Below are positions 1 through 8,147 of a stretch of 64,000 bases of DNA, in pieces. The notes under the pieces were generated by a model. It ran no database searches, was not told the origin of the DNA, and worked only from the letters and a program-made list of their open reading frames with translations. The position numbers and the translations under genes are program-made. Position 1 is the first letter of the stretch. Each line of letters starts with the position of its first letter. This DNA comes from Brevibacillus brevis (GTDB lineage: Bacteria; Bacillota; Bacilli; Brevibacillales; Brevibacillaceae): positions 1,251,501-1,315,500 of the forward strand of contig NZ_CP041767.1 of assembly GCF_022026395.1 (NCBI RefSeq), written 5' to 3'.

Positions 1-1
1 T

Positions 2-454
2 GATGACAGCATTTCAGGTATCCGTGCGTTACTCGATCAAAAAATAGAGGTACGCAGTACACGTTTGACGGCAAAACTTGCGAAAGAATATGGATATCCC
101 TCCCCCAATCCGACTCTTGATGAAAAGCCAGTAATAAAGGTAGGCGACACTATCCTAGAAGCCTTTTATCCTGGGGAAGGGCATTCGAAAGATAACATTA
201 CCGTTTGGCTTCCCCAATCCAAAATATTATTTGGTGGATGCTTCGTCAAAGCATTGGGTGCCAAGGATCTCGGAAATCTTTCTGATGCCAATGTAGAGGA
301 GTGGGATGACTCCGTTCAGAAGGTAATCGAAAAATATCCACATATCGAAACCGTTGTACCCGGACATGGGAAAACGGGAGGCAAAAATTTGCTTGATCAC
401 ACTATGGAGCTAATCAAACAACATTCCGAGAAGCAAGAAGCTGCTCAGAAATGA
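2..454 (+). CDS. bla: Subclass B1 metallo-beta-lactamase, 5'-truncated by the window edge
   Basis: Zinc beta-lactamase that hydrolyses beta-lactams outside the membrane. The reading frame is open from base 2, so the N-terminal half, including the first two His of the HxHxD motif, lies upstream of the window. Visible: the Asp of that motif in DDSISGI at the very start, the zinc His in GEGHSKDN, the zinc-2 Cys in GGCFVK followed by AKDLGNLSDA, and the last zinc His in VVPGHG. Order, spacing and the AKDLGN signature match BcII-like B1 enzymes. It ends before a strong hairpin, so it is probably the last gene of its transcript. A TTG at 65 is inside the domain and is not the true start. Confidence 0.9.
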   Translation, partial: DDSISGIRALLDQKIEVRSTRLTAKLAKEYGYPSPNPTLDEKPVIKVGDTILEAFYPGEGHSKDNITVWLPQSKILFGGCFVKALGAKDLGNLSDANVEEWDDSVQKVIEKYPHIETVVPGHGKTGGKNLLDHTMELIKQHSEKQEAAQK

Positions 455-477
455 ATTGTCAAAGGAACTCCTGCAAA

Positions 478-516
478 ACAAATTCCTTCTCAAAACCAAC
501 ATGAGAAGGAGTTTGT
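478..516 (+). terminator. Rho-independent terminator after the metallo-beta-lactamase
   Basis: A 14-bp stem (478-491 with 503-516, one G-U pair) with an 11-base loop, followed by a T-rich stretch. It lies 24 bases after the stop codon. Confidence 0.75.
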
Positions 517-620
517 TTATGTAAGGTGTTTTCTTTTTTCTTCCAATCGTCTAAAATTTTGATATAGGCCAGAAGTCATTGCTTTATTACCACAATCATT
601 CAGTCATAGGAGTCCTTATT

Positions 621-1274
621 ATGAAAAAAATCATAGGTATTGCCTTGATGGTCGCTTTACTAGGCTTCAACGCCTATTTGTGGCCGACATTGATTCACGC
701 GGTAAAAACCGATGGACGAACGGATACAAAAACAGCGTCTATTTCCCAAAAAGCAGGTATCACCAAACGTGCTATGGATTTGGCCAATCAAAGTCCGCGG
801 GCCGCAAACGTTTCCGCCTATCCGGTTGAAAAGCCTGTGGCTGTGTCAGCACCTGCACCAGCTTCAGCGCAAAAACAAAGCGAAGGGAAGCCAAAAACAA
901 AAGCGGTAGCAACTGCAAAAACGAGTAAACCGAAGAAGAAAACACAAAAGACGAAAACCTCAACAAAATCAGTCAAGAAGCAGACTACACGTCCTCCGGT
1001 AAATAACGTGCCAATTAACCCGGCCTGGGATGATAACGGCCTCTATGTCGTAGACGATGGAGGACCAGGAAGCAGTTGGGTGGAGCTGTCGGATGGTTCT
1101 TTGTTGCGTAAGAGCGACGGGACACGGACATTTAACCTCCCCTATAATAAGAATCCATTCACTGGAGAGATTAAGCCGACAGTGGAGCCGATGTCAGAAG
1201 CGGCGTATAAAATGTGGAAGGGTAATCAAGCCCAGCAGCCATCCCCATTTAGCCCGTCACCATTCGGGCGATAA
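621..1274 (+). CDS. Secreted or membrane-anchored basic protein of unknown function
   Basis: I do not recognise the family. The ATG at 621 is preferred over an upstream in-frame TTG at 579 because an AGGAGT site precedes it and it opens a typical signal or anchor segment (MKKIIGIALMVALLGF). After it come a polar stretch, an Ala/Pro-rich part and a very Lys/Thr/Ser-rich linker (roughly residues 85-130). A short C-terminal part of about 85 residues has Trp, Gly and Asp-rich turns and ends in repeated Pro-Ser-Pro-Phe. The layout suggests an exported wall-associated protein with a basic spacer. It is monocistronic: hairpins lie on both sides. Its 217 residues contain no catalytic motif that I can identify. 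Confidence 0.75.
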   Translation: MKKIIGIALMVALLGFNAYLWPTLIHAVKTDGRTDTKTASISQKAGITKRAMDLANQSPRAANVSAYPVEKPVAVSAPAPASAQKQSEGKPKTKAVATAKTSKPKKKTQKTKTSTKSVKKQTTRPPVNNVPINPAWDDNGLYVVDDGGPGSSWVELSDGSLLRKSDGTRTFNLPYNKNPFTGEIKPTVEPMSEAAYKMWKGNQAQQPSPFSPSPFGR

Positions 1275-1281
1275 TAAACAG

Positions 1282-1315
1282 AAAAAATGCTCCGAGAATA
1301 AGGAGCATTTTTTTC
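1282..1315 (+). terminator. Rho-independent terminator
   Basis: Perfect 10-bp stem AAAATGCTCC / GGAGCATTTT (1284-1293 and 1302-1311) with an 8-base loop and a T tract, just after the basic secreted protein gene. Confidence 0.85.
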
Positions 1316-1323
1316 GGGATGTA

Positions 1324-1364
1324 GTCAAATTTGAATATAATAACGTATAGTACTTTGATTTGAC
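1324..1364 (+). promoter_or_regulatory. Possible promoter and PadR operator of the exporter operon
   Basis: A consensus -10 hexamer TATAAT at 1336-1341 is enclosed by a 7-bp inverted repeat, GTCAAAT (1324-1330) and ATTTGAC (1358-1364), just upstream of the exporter SD. No good -35 box is seen. The repeat flanks the likely transcription start, as expected for a repressor site, and the PadR gene in the same operon is the obvious candidate regulator. This is inference only. Confidence 0.35.
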
Positions 1365-1383
1365 CACTCAGGAGGGCGAAGTA

Positions 1384-2901
1384 ATGATTGCAAGAGAAAG
1401 TAAAGTGAATATGGTGTTAGCCGGGCTGCTGCTAGGTCTCCTGATGGCTTCCATGGACAACACCATTGTCGCGACAGCGATGGGTACGATTGTCGGTGAG
1501 ATGGGCGGCATGGATAAATTTGTTTGGGTGACATCAGCGTACATGGTCGCTACGATGGCGGGGATGCCGATATTTGGTAAGCTCTCCGATATGTATGGGC
1601 GAAAACGTTTTTACGTATTTGGTCTCATTGTATTTTTGTTAGGGTCCATTTTATGCGGGACGGCAAATAGCATCGTCGAGTTGAGCATTTATCGGGCGAT
1701 TCAAGGGATTGGCGGCGGAGCGCTGATGCCGATTGCCTTCACGATTATTTTTGACGTATTCCCGCCGGAGAAACGTGGAAAGATGACGGGACTATTCGGA
1801 GCTGTATTCGGTACGTCCAGCGTATTTGGCCCTTTGCTTGGGGCGTATATTACCGAGTATGTCAGCTGGCACTGGATCTTTTACATCAATGTACCAATTG
1901 GTGCCGTGTCCCTCTGGTTGATCTCGATGTATTACAAGGAATCGTTGGAATACCGCAAGCAAAGCATTGACTGGTGGGGAGCGATTACGCTTGTCGGTGC
2001 TGTAGTGAGTCTGATGTTTGCACTGGAGCTGGGCGGCAATCAATATGCATGGGATTCGATGCAGATTATTGGCCTGTTCTCTTCCTTTTTCCTGTTGTTT
2101 GTGATTTTTCTATTTGTCGAGAAGCGGGCATCTGATCCGATTATTTCGTTCTCCATGTTCAAGAAGCGGTTATTTGCCACGACAAATGCGATTGCACTGT
2201 TGTATGGATCTGCTTTCATTATTGCTACTGTGTACCTGCCGATTTTTATCCAAGGGGTATATGGCGGGTCAGCGACGAATGCCGGATTGCTGTTGACACC
2301 GATGATGCTTGGTTCGGTTGTTGGCAGCCAAGTAGGAGGATTTCTGACGACGAAGACCAGCTTCCGCAATATTATGCTTCTGTCCGCTGCCTTTTTCATA
2401 CCAGGTATTTTTCTTTTGAGTACACTGACGCCTGATATTCCTCGTTCAATCGTGACGCTTTATATGGTGATTGCAGGGTTTGGCGTGGGCTTCTCTTTCT
2501 CCACCTTGGGAATTTCAGCGATTCATGGCTTTGATATGCGTCAAAGAGGATCGGCCAGTTCAACGAACTCTTTTTCCCGTTCATTGGGGATGACATTGGG
2601 GATCACCGTGTTTGGGATCTTGCAACGTAACTCGTTTGAAAACGGCTTGTTCTCTGCCTTCGGGGGTCAAGGGATGACGAATGCCATGACAGACCCGCGA
2701 GCGATTTTGACACCAGAAGCGCGCGAATCCATTCCGGCTCCTGTTTTGGATCAAATGATCGATATTCTCGCTTCTTCGATAGCGAATACGTTTATGTGGG
2801 CGCTCGTTCCTGCTGTTCTTGCACTCGTGTGCATTTTGCTGATGGGAAATGATCGGGCGCTGGGGAAATCGCCTTCCGCACCGAAACCGGAACGTGGATA
2901 G
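1384..2901 (+). CDS. MFS multidrug exporter, DHA2 (EmrB/QacA) 14-TM family
   Basis: Proton-driven drug exporter in the cytoplasmic membrane. The ATG at 1384 follows AGGAGGG with 7-base spacing, so an upstream in-frame start at 1360 is not used. The product has 505 residues, usual for the 14-helix DHA2 group. Motif D1 near TM1 is LLMASMDNTIVATAM. Motif A in the TM2-TM3 loop is GKLSDMYGRKRFY. A TM4-TM5 segment with RAIQGIGGGALMP and a motif C-like Gly/Pro stretch (GAVFGTSSVFGPLLG) in TM5 are also visible. A PadR regulator follows after 12 bases, the classic arrangement of a regulated drug pump. The substrate cannot be read from the sequence. Confidence 0.92.
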   Translation: MIARESKVNMVLAGLLLGLLMASMDNTIVATAMGTIVGEMGGMDKFVWVTSAYMVATMAGMPIFGKLSDMYGRKRFYVFGLIVFLLGSILCGTANSIVELSIYRAIQGIGGGALMPIAFTIIFDVFPPEKRGKMTGLFGAVFGTSSVFGPLLGAYITEYVSWHWIFYINVPIGAVSLWLISMYYKESLEYRKQSIDWWGAITLVGAVVSLMFALELGGNQYAWDSMQIIGLFSSFFLLFVIFLFVEKRASDPIISFSMFKKRLFATTNAIALLYGSAFIIATVYLPIFIQGVYGGSATNAGLLLTPMMLGSVVGSQVGGFLTTKTSFRNIMLLSAAFFIPGIFLLSTLTPDIPRSIVTLYMVIAGFGVGFSFSTLGISAIHGFDMRQRGSASSTNSFSRSLGMTLGITVFGILQRNSFENGLFSAFGGQGMTNAMTDPRAILTPEARESIPAPVLDQMIDILASSIANTFMWALVPAVLALVCILLMGNDRALGKSPSAPKPERG

Positions 2902-2913
2902 AGGAGAATCGTC

Positions 2914-3441
2914 ATGAGTCTAAAATTGCTTGTTCTGGGATTGCTGATGGAAGGGGAGAAGCATCCCTATGAGGTTCAGCAGCAGGTGAAGGCTAGAGGG
3001 ATGGATTGTTACATGAAATACGCCAAAGGCTCCCTCTACTACGCCTTCGACCAACTGGAAAAGAGCGGGATGATTGAGGTCAAAGAAGTCATTCGTGAAA
3101 CTAGCCGCCCAGATAAGAAGATGTATGGGATCACGCCAAAAGGCGAAGAGCAATTTCAACAGCTTCTCTTGGAAGAGCTGCAAAAACCGATGCAGCTGAC
3201 CAATCCGATTTACGCTGCGCTTACTTTTGCTTCGTACGGTGATCCGCAAAAAATGGATGAGGCCTTGGAAGATAACATCCGGGAGGTAAGACGGTTAGCT
3301 GGATTATTGGAATCGATCCAGGAGGAAAAAAGAGAGAGGCTCAGCTGGGGAGCACGAGCGATTCTGATCGGTGCCATTGAGCATTTGCAGGCAGAGATGC
3401 GCTGGATGGAACGCATCCGAGAAGAAGCTTGGGGCCGTTGA
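2914..3441 (+). CDS. PadR family transcriptional regulator
   Basis: Winged-helix repressor, 175 residues, full length for the two-domain PadR group. Residues 1-85 form the PadR DNA-binding domain (LLVLGLLMEGEKHPYEVQQ, then KGSLYYAFDQLEKSGMI, then DKKMYGITPKGEEQF in the wing). The C-terminal half is an amphipathic helical dimerisation domain. The ATG follows GAGGAG, 12 bases after the exporter stop, so the two genes form one operon. By analogy with other PadR/pump pairs it probably represses this operon and is released by the pump substrate; this is inferred from context. Confidence 0.9.
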   Translation: MSLKLLVLGLLMEGEKHPYEVQQQVKARGMDCYMKYAKGSLYYAFDQLEKSGMIEVKEVIRETSRPDKKMYGITPKGEEQFQQLLLEELQKPMQLTNPIYAALTFASYGDPQKMDEALEDNIREVRRLAGLLESIQEEKRERLSWGARAILIGAIEHLQAEMRWMERIREEAWGR

Positions 3442-3465
3442 TTTTGACTATATTATGAACATTGG

Positions 3466-3492
3466 ACTATTTTCATCATTATGATAGTTTTT
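3466..3492 (+). terminator. Weak hairpin terminator after padR
   Basis: ACTAT/ATAGT outer stem with an inner CAT/ATG pair, followed by a run of five T. The stem is AT-rich and interrupted, so efficiency is doubtful. A consensus TATAAT at 3497-3502 just beyond may be the -10 box of the next gene. Confidence 0.4.
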
Positions 3493-3537
3493 CATTTATA
3501 ATAGTGGTAATTTCAATGGCAAGGATGGTACCCGCAC

Positions 3538-3828
3538 ATGATGAACTCTGCCCTCGGACGTTTCCGTCTCATCGGCCTGATCGAAGGTGTCTCGTATTTG
3601 GTCCTTCTCGGGATTGCTATGCCGCTCAAGTATTTTTGGGATTATCCAGCCGCAGTAAAAATTGCTGGCTCGCTTCATGGATTGTTTTTTGTCCTGTATA
3701 TTTTGGCGTTAGCACATGTTACAATGACCAATAAATGGTCTTTCCTGAAAGTAATCGGGGCATTTATCGCTTCATTACTGCCATTCGGCAACTTTGTTCT
3801 GGATGCACGCCTGAAAAAAGAGCAGTAA
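3538..3828 (+). CDS. DUF3817 family small integral membrane protein
   Basis: A 96-residue protein with three hydrophobic segments. It carries the family signature near the N-terminus (GRFRLIGLIEGVSYLVLLGI) and the central SLHGLFFVLYILAL segment with a conserved His. It ends in a charged LDARLKKEQ tail. The function of DUF3817 proteins is not established. The ATG at 3538 (or the adjacent ATG at 3541) follows an AAGGATGG SD. It stands alone between a weak hairpin and a stronger terminator. Confidence 0.8.
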   Translation: MMNSALGRFRLIGLIEGVSYLVLLGIAMPLKYFWDYPAAVKIAGSLHGLFFVLYILALAHVTMTNKWSFLKVIGAFIASLLPFGNFVLDARLKKEQ

Positions 3829-3853
3829 GTATACACATTACGTAAGGCACTAG

Positions 3854-3879
3854 AAGGCGGGTCATTGTACCCGTCTTTC
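3854..3879 (+). terminator. Rho-independent terminator after the DUF3817 gene
   Basis: A 9-bp stem AAGGCGGGT / ACCCGTCTT (3854-3862 and 3869-3877, one G-U pair) with a 6-base loop and a short T run. Confidence 0.6.
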
Positions 3880-3916
3880 GTACATATTCAAAAGAGAAAA
3901 AATGGAGGGGATCTGT

Positions 3917-4114
3917 GTGGAGACCAGAATTTTGGCAGGAATTCTTTTGTGGGACGAAGAGGAACAGTACGTTCTTGAAACCGTGATGGAGGACCGTTAC
4001 AAGCTGGTTCTGCCGCAGATTATCACGCTTGCGAGCACAGAAGAAAAGGTAGCGACAGATGAATTGAATGAACAATACGTTGGTCAAAATGTCATTGCCA
4101 GATGTTTTGTTTGA
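3917..4114 (+). CDS. Small protein of unknown function
   Basis: I do not recognise this 65-residue protein. The GTG at 3917 is chosen because GGAGGGG ends 6 bases before it; an ATG at 3902 overlaps the SD itself. The sequence is acidic with alternating hydrophobic and charged residues and a single Cys near the C-terminus (VIARCFV), suggesting a small beta-rich cytoplasmic protein. It lies 37 bases upstream of the ADP-ribosylglycohydrolase, on the same strand with no terminator between, so co-transcription is likely. Confidence 0.55.
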   Translation: METRILAGILLWDEEEQYVLETVMEDRYKLVLPQIITLASTEEKVATDELNEQYVGQNVIARCFV

Positions 4115-4151
4115 TATGAACAGATAATTCTGAAAAAGGGTGTGTGCAGGT

Positions 4152-5078
4152 GTGGAACTACGTGACCGCTATACGGGAAGTTTGCTAGGGTTGGCCGTTG
4201 GAGATGCACTCGGAACTACTTTAGAATTTCGCAAACCGGGGACCTTCGAGCCGCTTACAGAAATGGTCGGCGGAGGACCGTTCAATTTAAAACCCGGGGA
4301 ATGGACGGATGATACGTCGATGGCTCTTTGCTTAGCTGAGAGCTTGATTACGCAGAACGGCTTCGATCCGGTTGATCAGATGAACCGATATGTAGCCTGG
4401 TTTCGTGAGGGTTACATGAGCTGCAAGGATCATTGCTTCGATATCGGGAATATCACCAAAGAAGCGCTGTGGCGATTTGAGCAGACAAAAATTCCATTTA
4501 GCGGATCGGATCATCCGATGTCGGCAGGGAATGGCTCCATGATGAGGCTAGCACCTGTCGCACTCTATTATGCCGATCAACCGGAGCTTGCCATTGATTA
4601 TTGCGCGCAAAGTTCTCGCACGACACACGCGACGGCTAAGGCAGTAGACGGCTGTCGTTTTTTGGGGGCTTTGCTTGTGGGTGCTCTACAAGGTATTTCC
4701 AAAGAGGAGTTGCTTGCTGATTCGTTCTCTCCTGTAGCCGATTTATGGGAAAAGCAACCGCTTGATCCTGAAATCGCCCGTGTTGCGAATGGCTCCTATA
4801 AAGAGAAAACGAGAAAAGAGATCAAAGGATCGGGGTATGTCGTCGATTCGCTTGAAGCGGCGCTTTGGGCTTTTTATAGCAGTAGTTCTTTTGAAGAAGG
4901 CCTGTTCCTGGCGGTAAACCTCGGGGATGATGCGGATACGACGGGAGCTGTCTACGGTCAATTGGCAGGTGCCTATTACGGAGTAGAGGGCTTGCCTCAA
5001 CAGATGCGCAAGCTGTTGGCTAAGCGAGAGTTGATGGAGGAGTTCGCGCGGAAATTGTACGAGCATGCTACTCGCTAA
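4152..5078 (+). CDS. ADP-ribosylglycohydrolase (DraG/ARH) family protein
   Basis: Predicted dinuclear-magnesium hydrolase that removes ADP-ribose from proteins, nucleic acids or small molecules; the substrate is unknown. About 308 residues, usual for the family. Metal-binding elements are present: GEWTDDTSMAL near residue 55, and LGDDADTTGAVYGQLAGA near residue 260, which supplies the C-terminal Asp pair and Thr. Other family landmarks are GLAVGDALG at the N-terminus and NGSMMRLAPVAL in the middle. The GTG at 4152 is preferred to the GTG at 4140, because AAAGGG ends at 4140 and can only serve the later codon. No ADP-ribosyltransferase gene is seen in the window. Confidence 0.88.
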   Translation: MELRDRYTGSLLGLAVGDALGTTLEFRKPGTFEPLTEMVGGGPFNLKPGEWTDDTSMALCLAESLITQNGFDPVDQMNRYVAWFREGYMSCKDHCFDIGNITKEALWRFEQTKIPFSGSDHPMSAGNGSMMRLAPVALYYADQPELAIDYCAQSSRTTHATAKAVDGCRFLGALLVGALQGISKEELLADSFSPVADLWEKQPLDPEIARVANGSYKEKTRKEIKGSGYVVDSLEAALWAFYSSSSFEEGLFLAVNLGDDADTTGAVYGQLAGAYYGVEGLPQQMRKLLAKRELMEEFARKLYEHATR

Positions 5079-5097
5079 CCGACAAAATGGAATGGCT

Positions 5098-5514
5098 TCA
5101 TTTGGATTTTGTGCGCCTATACAGCAGCCATCCAATCCCAATCAGCAGAAGTGCGAATACATCATAATAAATATCGTATAAGAATTGAGACGGGCCCGGC
5201 TTGACGTGATGAATTTGCAAGAGATGGTGGTTAACGATTCCTTCCATCAAGTTAAATATACCAGCTCCGAGGAAAAAACTACTCCAAAAATAGTACGCAG
5301 TCCCTATAGGATTGCTTTTCCACAGAAGAATGCCCGAAATGAAAATGATAACCGTCACGAATAAATGGAAGAAACCGTCACTCATGATCTGATGGTGTCG
5401 ATCTCCATACATGTCGACACTATGCCACTGTAAGATTTGATGAAAGATAATGCCGTCCAGCATGCCAATGATACCTACTCCAAAGAGAAAGGCACCGATC
5501 ATTGTTTTTTTCAA
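5098..5514 (-). CDS. DUF2243 family membrane protein
   Basis: A 138-residue integral membrane protein with four hydrophobic segments. The family pattern is visible: GMLDGIIFHQILQWHS, a HHQIMSDGFFH turn, and a second half-repeat NLMEGIVNHHLLQIHHV, each rich in His at a membrane face. The TTG at 5514 is chosen because GGGGG precedes it by 8 bases; the upstream ATG at 5562 would place the start inside the terminator hairpin of the preceding gene. Function unknown; the conserved His residues suggest metal or haem binding, which is speculation. Confidence 0.72.
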   Translation of the reverse strand: MKKTMIGAFLFGVGIIGMLDGIIFHQILQWHSVDMYGDRHHQIMSDGFFHLFVTVIIFISGILLWKSNPIGTAYYFWSSFFLGAGIFNLMEGIVNHHLLQIHHVKPGPSQFLYDIYYDVFALLLIGIGWLLYRRTKSK

Positions 5515-5540
5515 TCGTGCATCCCCCAGTTCAAAATAGG

Positions 5541-5578
5541 TAAAAACGATAAGCACTGCCAATCAGACAGTGCTTATC
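5541..5578 (-). terminator. Rho-independent terminator of the DUF3231 gene
   Basis: Perfect 11-bp stem GATAAGCACTG / CAGTGCTTATC (5548-5558 and 5568-5578), followed on the minus strand by five T. It lies 8 bases after the DUF3231 stop and separates it from DUF2243. Confidence 0.85.
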
Positions 5579-5585
5579 ACCAAGA

Positions 5586-6143
5586 TTAGGCATGGACAAG
5601 TTCTGGCGCTTGCATATGAAGAGGCGGCGGAACTAACCAGCCTTTTTCTTTTAAAATGCGGAGCAACCTGAGGCCAAATTGGGCTTTTGCAACATGGTAC
5701 TGACCAAAAAGCATTCCGATATCTTCCCGGATGGACTGAGCCATGATTTGACTGCAGGCAACCAATCCGGCTGCAATGTCTCTTGAAACACCGGCAGCGA
5801 TCTCTGGATCGTTCATACGAGCTCCAGCTGGAATGCTTTCCAGATTCGCTACTGGTCGATCCGGTGGTGCAGGTGGCAATCCAATCCCATTCACTTTGAG
5901 CAATTCATCCAGTTGCTCTACTTCTTGTTTCATGCTTCGCGTAATGTCCTCGAGAAAGCTTTTCAGATCATGATCACCAGTATGGTTGAGCGCTGTTTGA
6001 TAACTAGCAAGCAAGCCCTTTGTTGTTGAAAGATACATCCATACTCCAAATACCTCGCCATAATGCATAGGTTCATTTTGCGGATTGCCTGATAAAATAC
6101 CCATTAACGTCCTCCCGGTACTCAATAGAGTTTTGATATCCAT
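5586..6143 (-). CDS. DUF3231 family ferritin-like protein
   Basis: A 185-residue mostly helical protein of the DUF3231 group, a ferritin-like fold common in spore-forming Bacillales and often linked to sporulation. It has an N-terminal HYGEVFGVWMYLSTTKGLLA segment, then a long helix with EQLDELLKVNGIGLPPAPPD, and a final helical half ending LKEKGWLVPPPL. The ATG follows AGGAGA. It shares strand and neighbourhood with a DUF2512 gene upstream. No metal site is obvious from the sequence alone. Confidence 0.72.
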   Translation of the reverse strand: MDIKTLLSTGRTLMGILSGNPQNEPMHYGEVFGVWMYLSTTKGLLASYQTALNHTGDHDLKSFLEDITRSMKQEVEQLDELLKVNGIGLPPAPPDRPVANLESIPAGARMNDPEIAAGVSRDIAAGLVACSQIMAQSIREDIGMLFGQYHVAKAQFGLRLLRILKEKGWLVPPPLHMQAPELVHA

Positions 6144-6227
6144 TCGGGTTCTCCTAACTTTGTGATGTAACCCATAGATAAGATTTACAAGGGAGACAGG
6201 ATATATCCCCTCAAAGGAAGAGGAGAA

Positions 6228-6584
6228 TTATTTACCGGGTTCTTTCTGGACACGATTATGATCGTATATCCCCAAATAGCGATGGTATACAAGTTCTGCC
6301 ACACCTAAAAGGGCTACCGTAATGATTAACTCGCCAAAACTTAGTGGCCAATTCAGCCATCTGGCAACTGCCCATAAATAAATCCCAGCGATCACTGCAT
6401 CTGCAATCGTGGCCGTAACATTATTGGTAGCTCGTAATATCAATTGATCGCCAATCAGATAGGCGATGACGGTTAAGCCGAGTGCCGTTAAAATGGCGGA
6501 TGTCCAGGATGCATTTGCAAACCACCATAAACAAGCGACAACAATAATACCGTTAACAGCAGCCTTAATTAAAAATCGAGTCAT
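6228..6584 (-). CDS. DUF2512 (YndM-like) membrane protein
   Basis: A 118-residue four-helix membrane protein. The segments are VNGIIVVACLWWF, ILTALGLTVIAYLIGDQLIL, TIADAVIAGIYLWAVARWL and FGELIITVALLGVAELVYHRYL, matching the DUF2512/YndM layout. The ATG follows AAGGAGAA. Its function is unknown. It may be co-transcribed with the DUF3231 gene 84 bases downstream, since no terminator is seen between them. Confidence 0.75.
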   Translation of the reverse strand: MTRFLIKAAVNGIIVVACLWWFANASWTSAILTALGLTVIAYLIGDQLILRATNNVTATIADAVIAGIYLWAVARWLNWPLSFGELIITVALLGVAELVYHRYLGIYDHNRVQKEPGK

Positions 6585-6743
6585 TTTTATTCTCCTTCCT
6601 TTATAGTCCTTATGGTGCTTACTGTTTTACAAAATAGTCGGGTTTATTCAAGTGCCGTTTTCTTGCTTTTTCCGGTTAAAGTAGATCGTCATCATCCAAA
6701 CTAAGACCTAGCATTCATCTACTATGGTGGGAGGTCATCCATT

Positions 6744-7598
6744 TTGTACTTTTACAAGGAAGATTTGATTAACATGATTGTTCCAGATAAACCAGACCCC
6801 GCGGCAGCTAAAGTCATCCAGGAGATTTTGGGTGGTCGTTTTGGAGAAATGCGTACCATGATGCAATATTTTTTCCAGGCGAACAACTTCCGTGGGAATG
6901 CCATACCGTATCGTGATTTGCTACGGGGTGTTTTTTTGGAAGAAATAGCGCACGTGGAACTTGTACAGCACACGATTAATCAATTGCTGACGGGGAGTGG
7001 TGAAGATGTTCCCGGTAATGCGGGGGTTGACGGAGCACCGCTTGATGAGGCAGTCAAGCACGCGAACCCGCACCATTTCATCGTGGGTGCGCAAAGCTCC
7101 TTACCCGTCGATGCAGCAGGAAATCCATGGATGGGGAATTATGTGTATAATCATGGAAATTTGATAAGCGATCTTCTCGACAACCTGGTGCTGGAATCAA
7201 CCGGTGTCCTGCAAAAGTCACGCATTTACGAAATGAGCTCGAACAAAACATTCCGTGAAACGCTTGCTTTCCTAATCGTTCGGGATAACGCCCATCAAAA
7301 CGCCTTCGCAAAGGCATTGGAGACATTAGGCGTGAACTGGGGCAAGCTGTTCCCTATCCCCAACTACGACATAAACAAGTATCCTGAGTGCCGCAAGTAT
7401 GTCGAAATGGGCTTCCACAATGCTCAGTTCAATTTCCGCTTGGATAACACTCGTATTGGAGAAATCTTCAACGGACAGTCACCGAGTAGAAATGGCGGCA
7501 GTTTGGAAGTAGTTCCGCCACCTGATGGCTTCCCGGTTCCTATCATGCCGGAACAGCCAAATGAACACAGTCCAGGACTGTATGATCTGAATGCGTAA
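6744..7598 (+). CDS. Manganese (non-haem) catalase
   Basis: Dimanganese catalase converting hydrogen peroxide to water and oxygen, 284 residues. The metal ligands of the four-helix bundle can be placed: Glu35 in GRFGEMRTMMQY, ExxH in EEIAHVELV (near residues 67-70), Glu in NLVLESTG (near 149) and His in VRDNAHQNAF (near 182). The C-terminal tail (PPPDGFPVPIMPEQPNEHSPGLYD) is typical of the larger catalases related to CotJC. The TTG at 6744 follows GGGAGG with 9-base spacing, and no ATG fits. It is divergent from the DUF2512 gene. Spore or stress expression is likely by family but not shown by the sequence. Confidence 0.9.
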   Translation: MYFYKEDLINMIVPDKPDPAAAKVIQEILGGRFGEMRTMMQYFFQANNFRGNAIPYRDLLRGVFLEEIAHVELVQHTINQLLTGSGEDVPGNAGVDGAPLDEAVKHANPHHFIVGAQSSLPVDAAGNPWMGNYVYNHGNLISDLLDNLVLESTGVLQKSRIYEMSSNKTFRETLAFLIVRDNAHQNAFAKALETLGVNWGKLFPIPNYDINKYPECRKYVEMGFHNAQFNFRLDNTRIGEIFNGQSPSRNGGSLEVVPPPDGFPVPIMPEQPNEHSPGLYDLNA

Positions 7599-7610
7599 TA
7601 GGGTAAAAGG

Positions 7611-7655
7611 GAAAAACCAGTCATCGCATAAAGAGCGTTGAACTGGTTTTTTCTT
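7611..7655. terminator. Bidirectional terminator between the catalase gene and a convergent gene
   Basis: AAAAACCAGT / ACTGGTTTTT stem (7612-7621 and 7642-7651), with T runs on both strands. It is placed between two convergent genes. Confidence 0.75.
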
Positions 7656-7667
7656 TTTTCCTATTTG

Positions 7668-8147
7668 TTACTGCTGGCTTGCTCTTGCAGCCTGGAGAAG
7701 CATTTCTTTGGAAACCGTTGGCGAATCGGTAGCTACACGATACATAATCGGTTGATCTCCATCTTGATTCAACCAAGACAGCTCTTGATACTGACCGGAT
7801 TCACTGAACAAGAACTGGTCATTTTTCGTGTAATGCGCTTTTTTTCCACTGATAGTTACTGCATCGTATTTTGTTGTTTCTGGTGTACTCAATTGTACAT
7901 CTAGCTGTTCTTTCGGGAATTTCTCGACCGTGACAAAGATGCGTTCTTTCTGCTCGTTCTCATACACGCTCGTATAGGCTTCGATAGGAGAAGTCGTCCG
8001 TGGAACAACTTTCCATACGACATTTTTACCTGTTTCCTTGCTTTCTTCTTGAAGCTCATGCAGCCACTGCTGGCCTTCTTGACCCATCATGACGCTATAC
8101 GGAGTACCTTGTTTGCCCTCAAGGAATGAGAAGCTATCAGGAAGCAT
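7668..8147 (-). CDS. Unknown protein with a DUF4367-like C-terminal region
   Basis: A 159-residue soluble protein. Residues about 95-159 (ISGKKAHYTKN, then LSWLNQDGDQPIMYRVAT, then SKEMLLQAARA) resemble the DUF4367 domain found at the C-terminus of anti-sigma factors and LolA/OutO-like carriers. In such proteins a beta-strand pair is followed by a final helix with SxExLL. The N-terminal part is not recognised, and there is no signal peptide or membrane anchor, unusual for DUF4367 proteins. The ATG follows GGAGG. It is a lone gene, divergent from the amino acid ABC operon. Confidence 0.55.
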   Translation of the reverse strand: MLPDSFSFLEGKQGTPYSVMMGQEGQQWLHELQEESKETGKNVVWKVVPRTTSPIEAYTSVYENEQKERIFVTVEKFPKEQLDVQLSTPETTKYDAVTISGKKAHYTKNDQFLFSESGQYQELSWLNQDGDQPIMYRVATDSPTVSKEMLLQAARASQQ

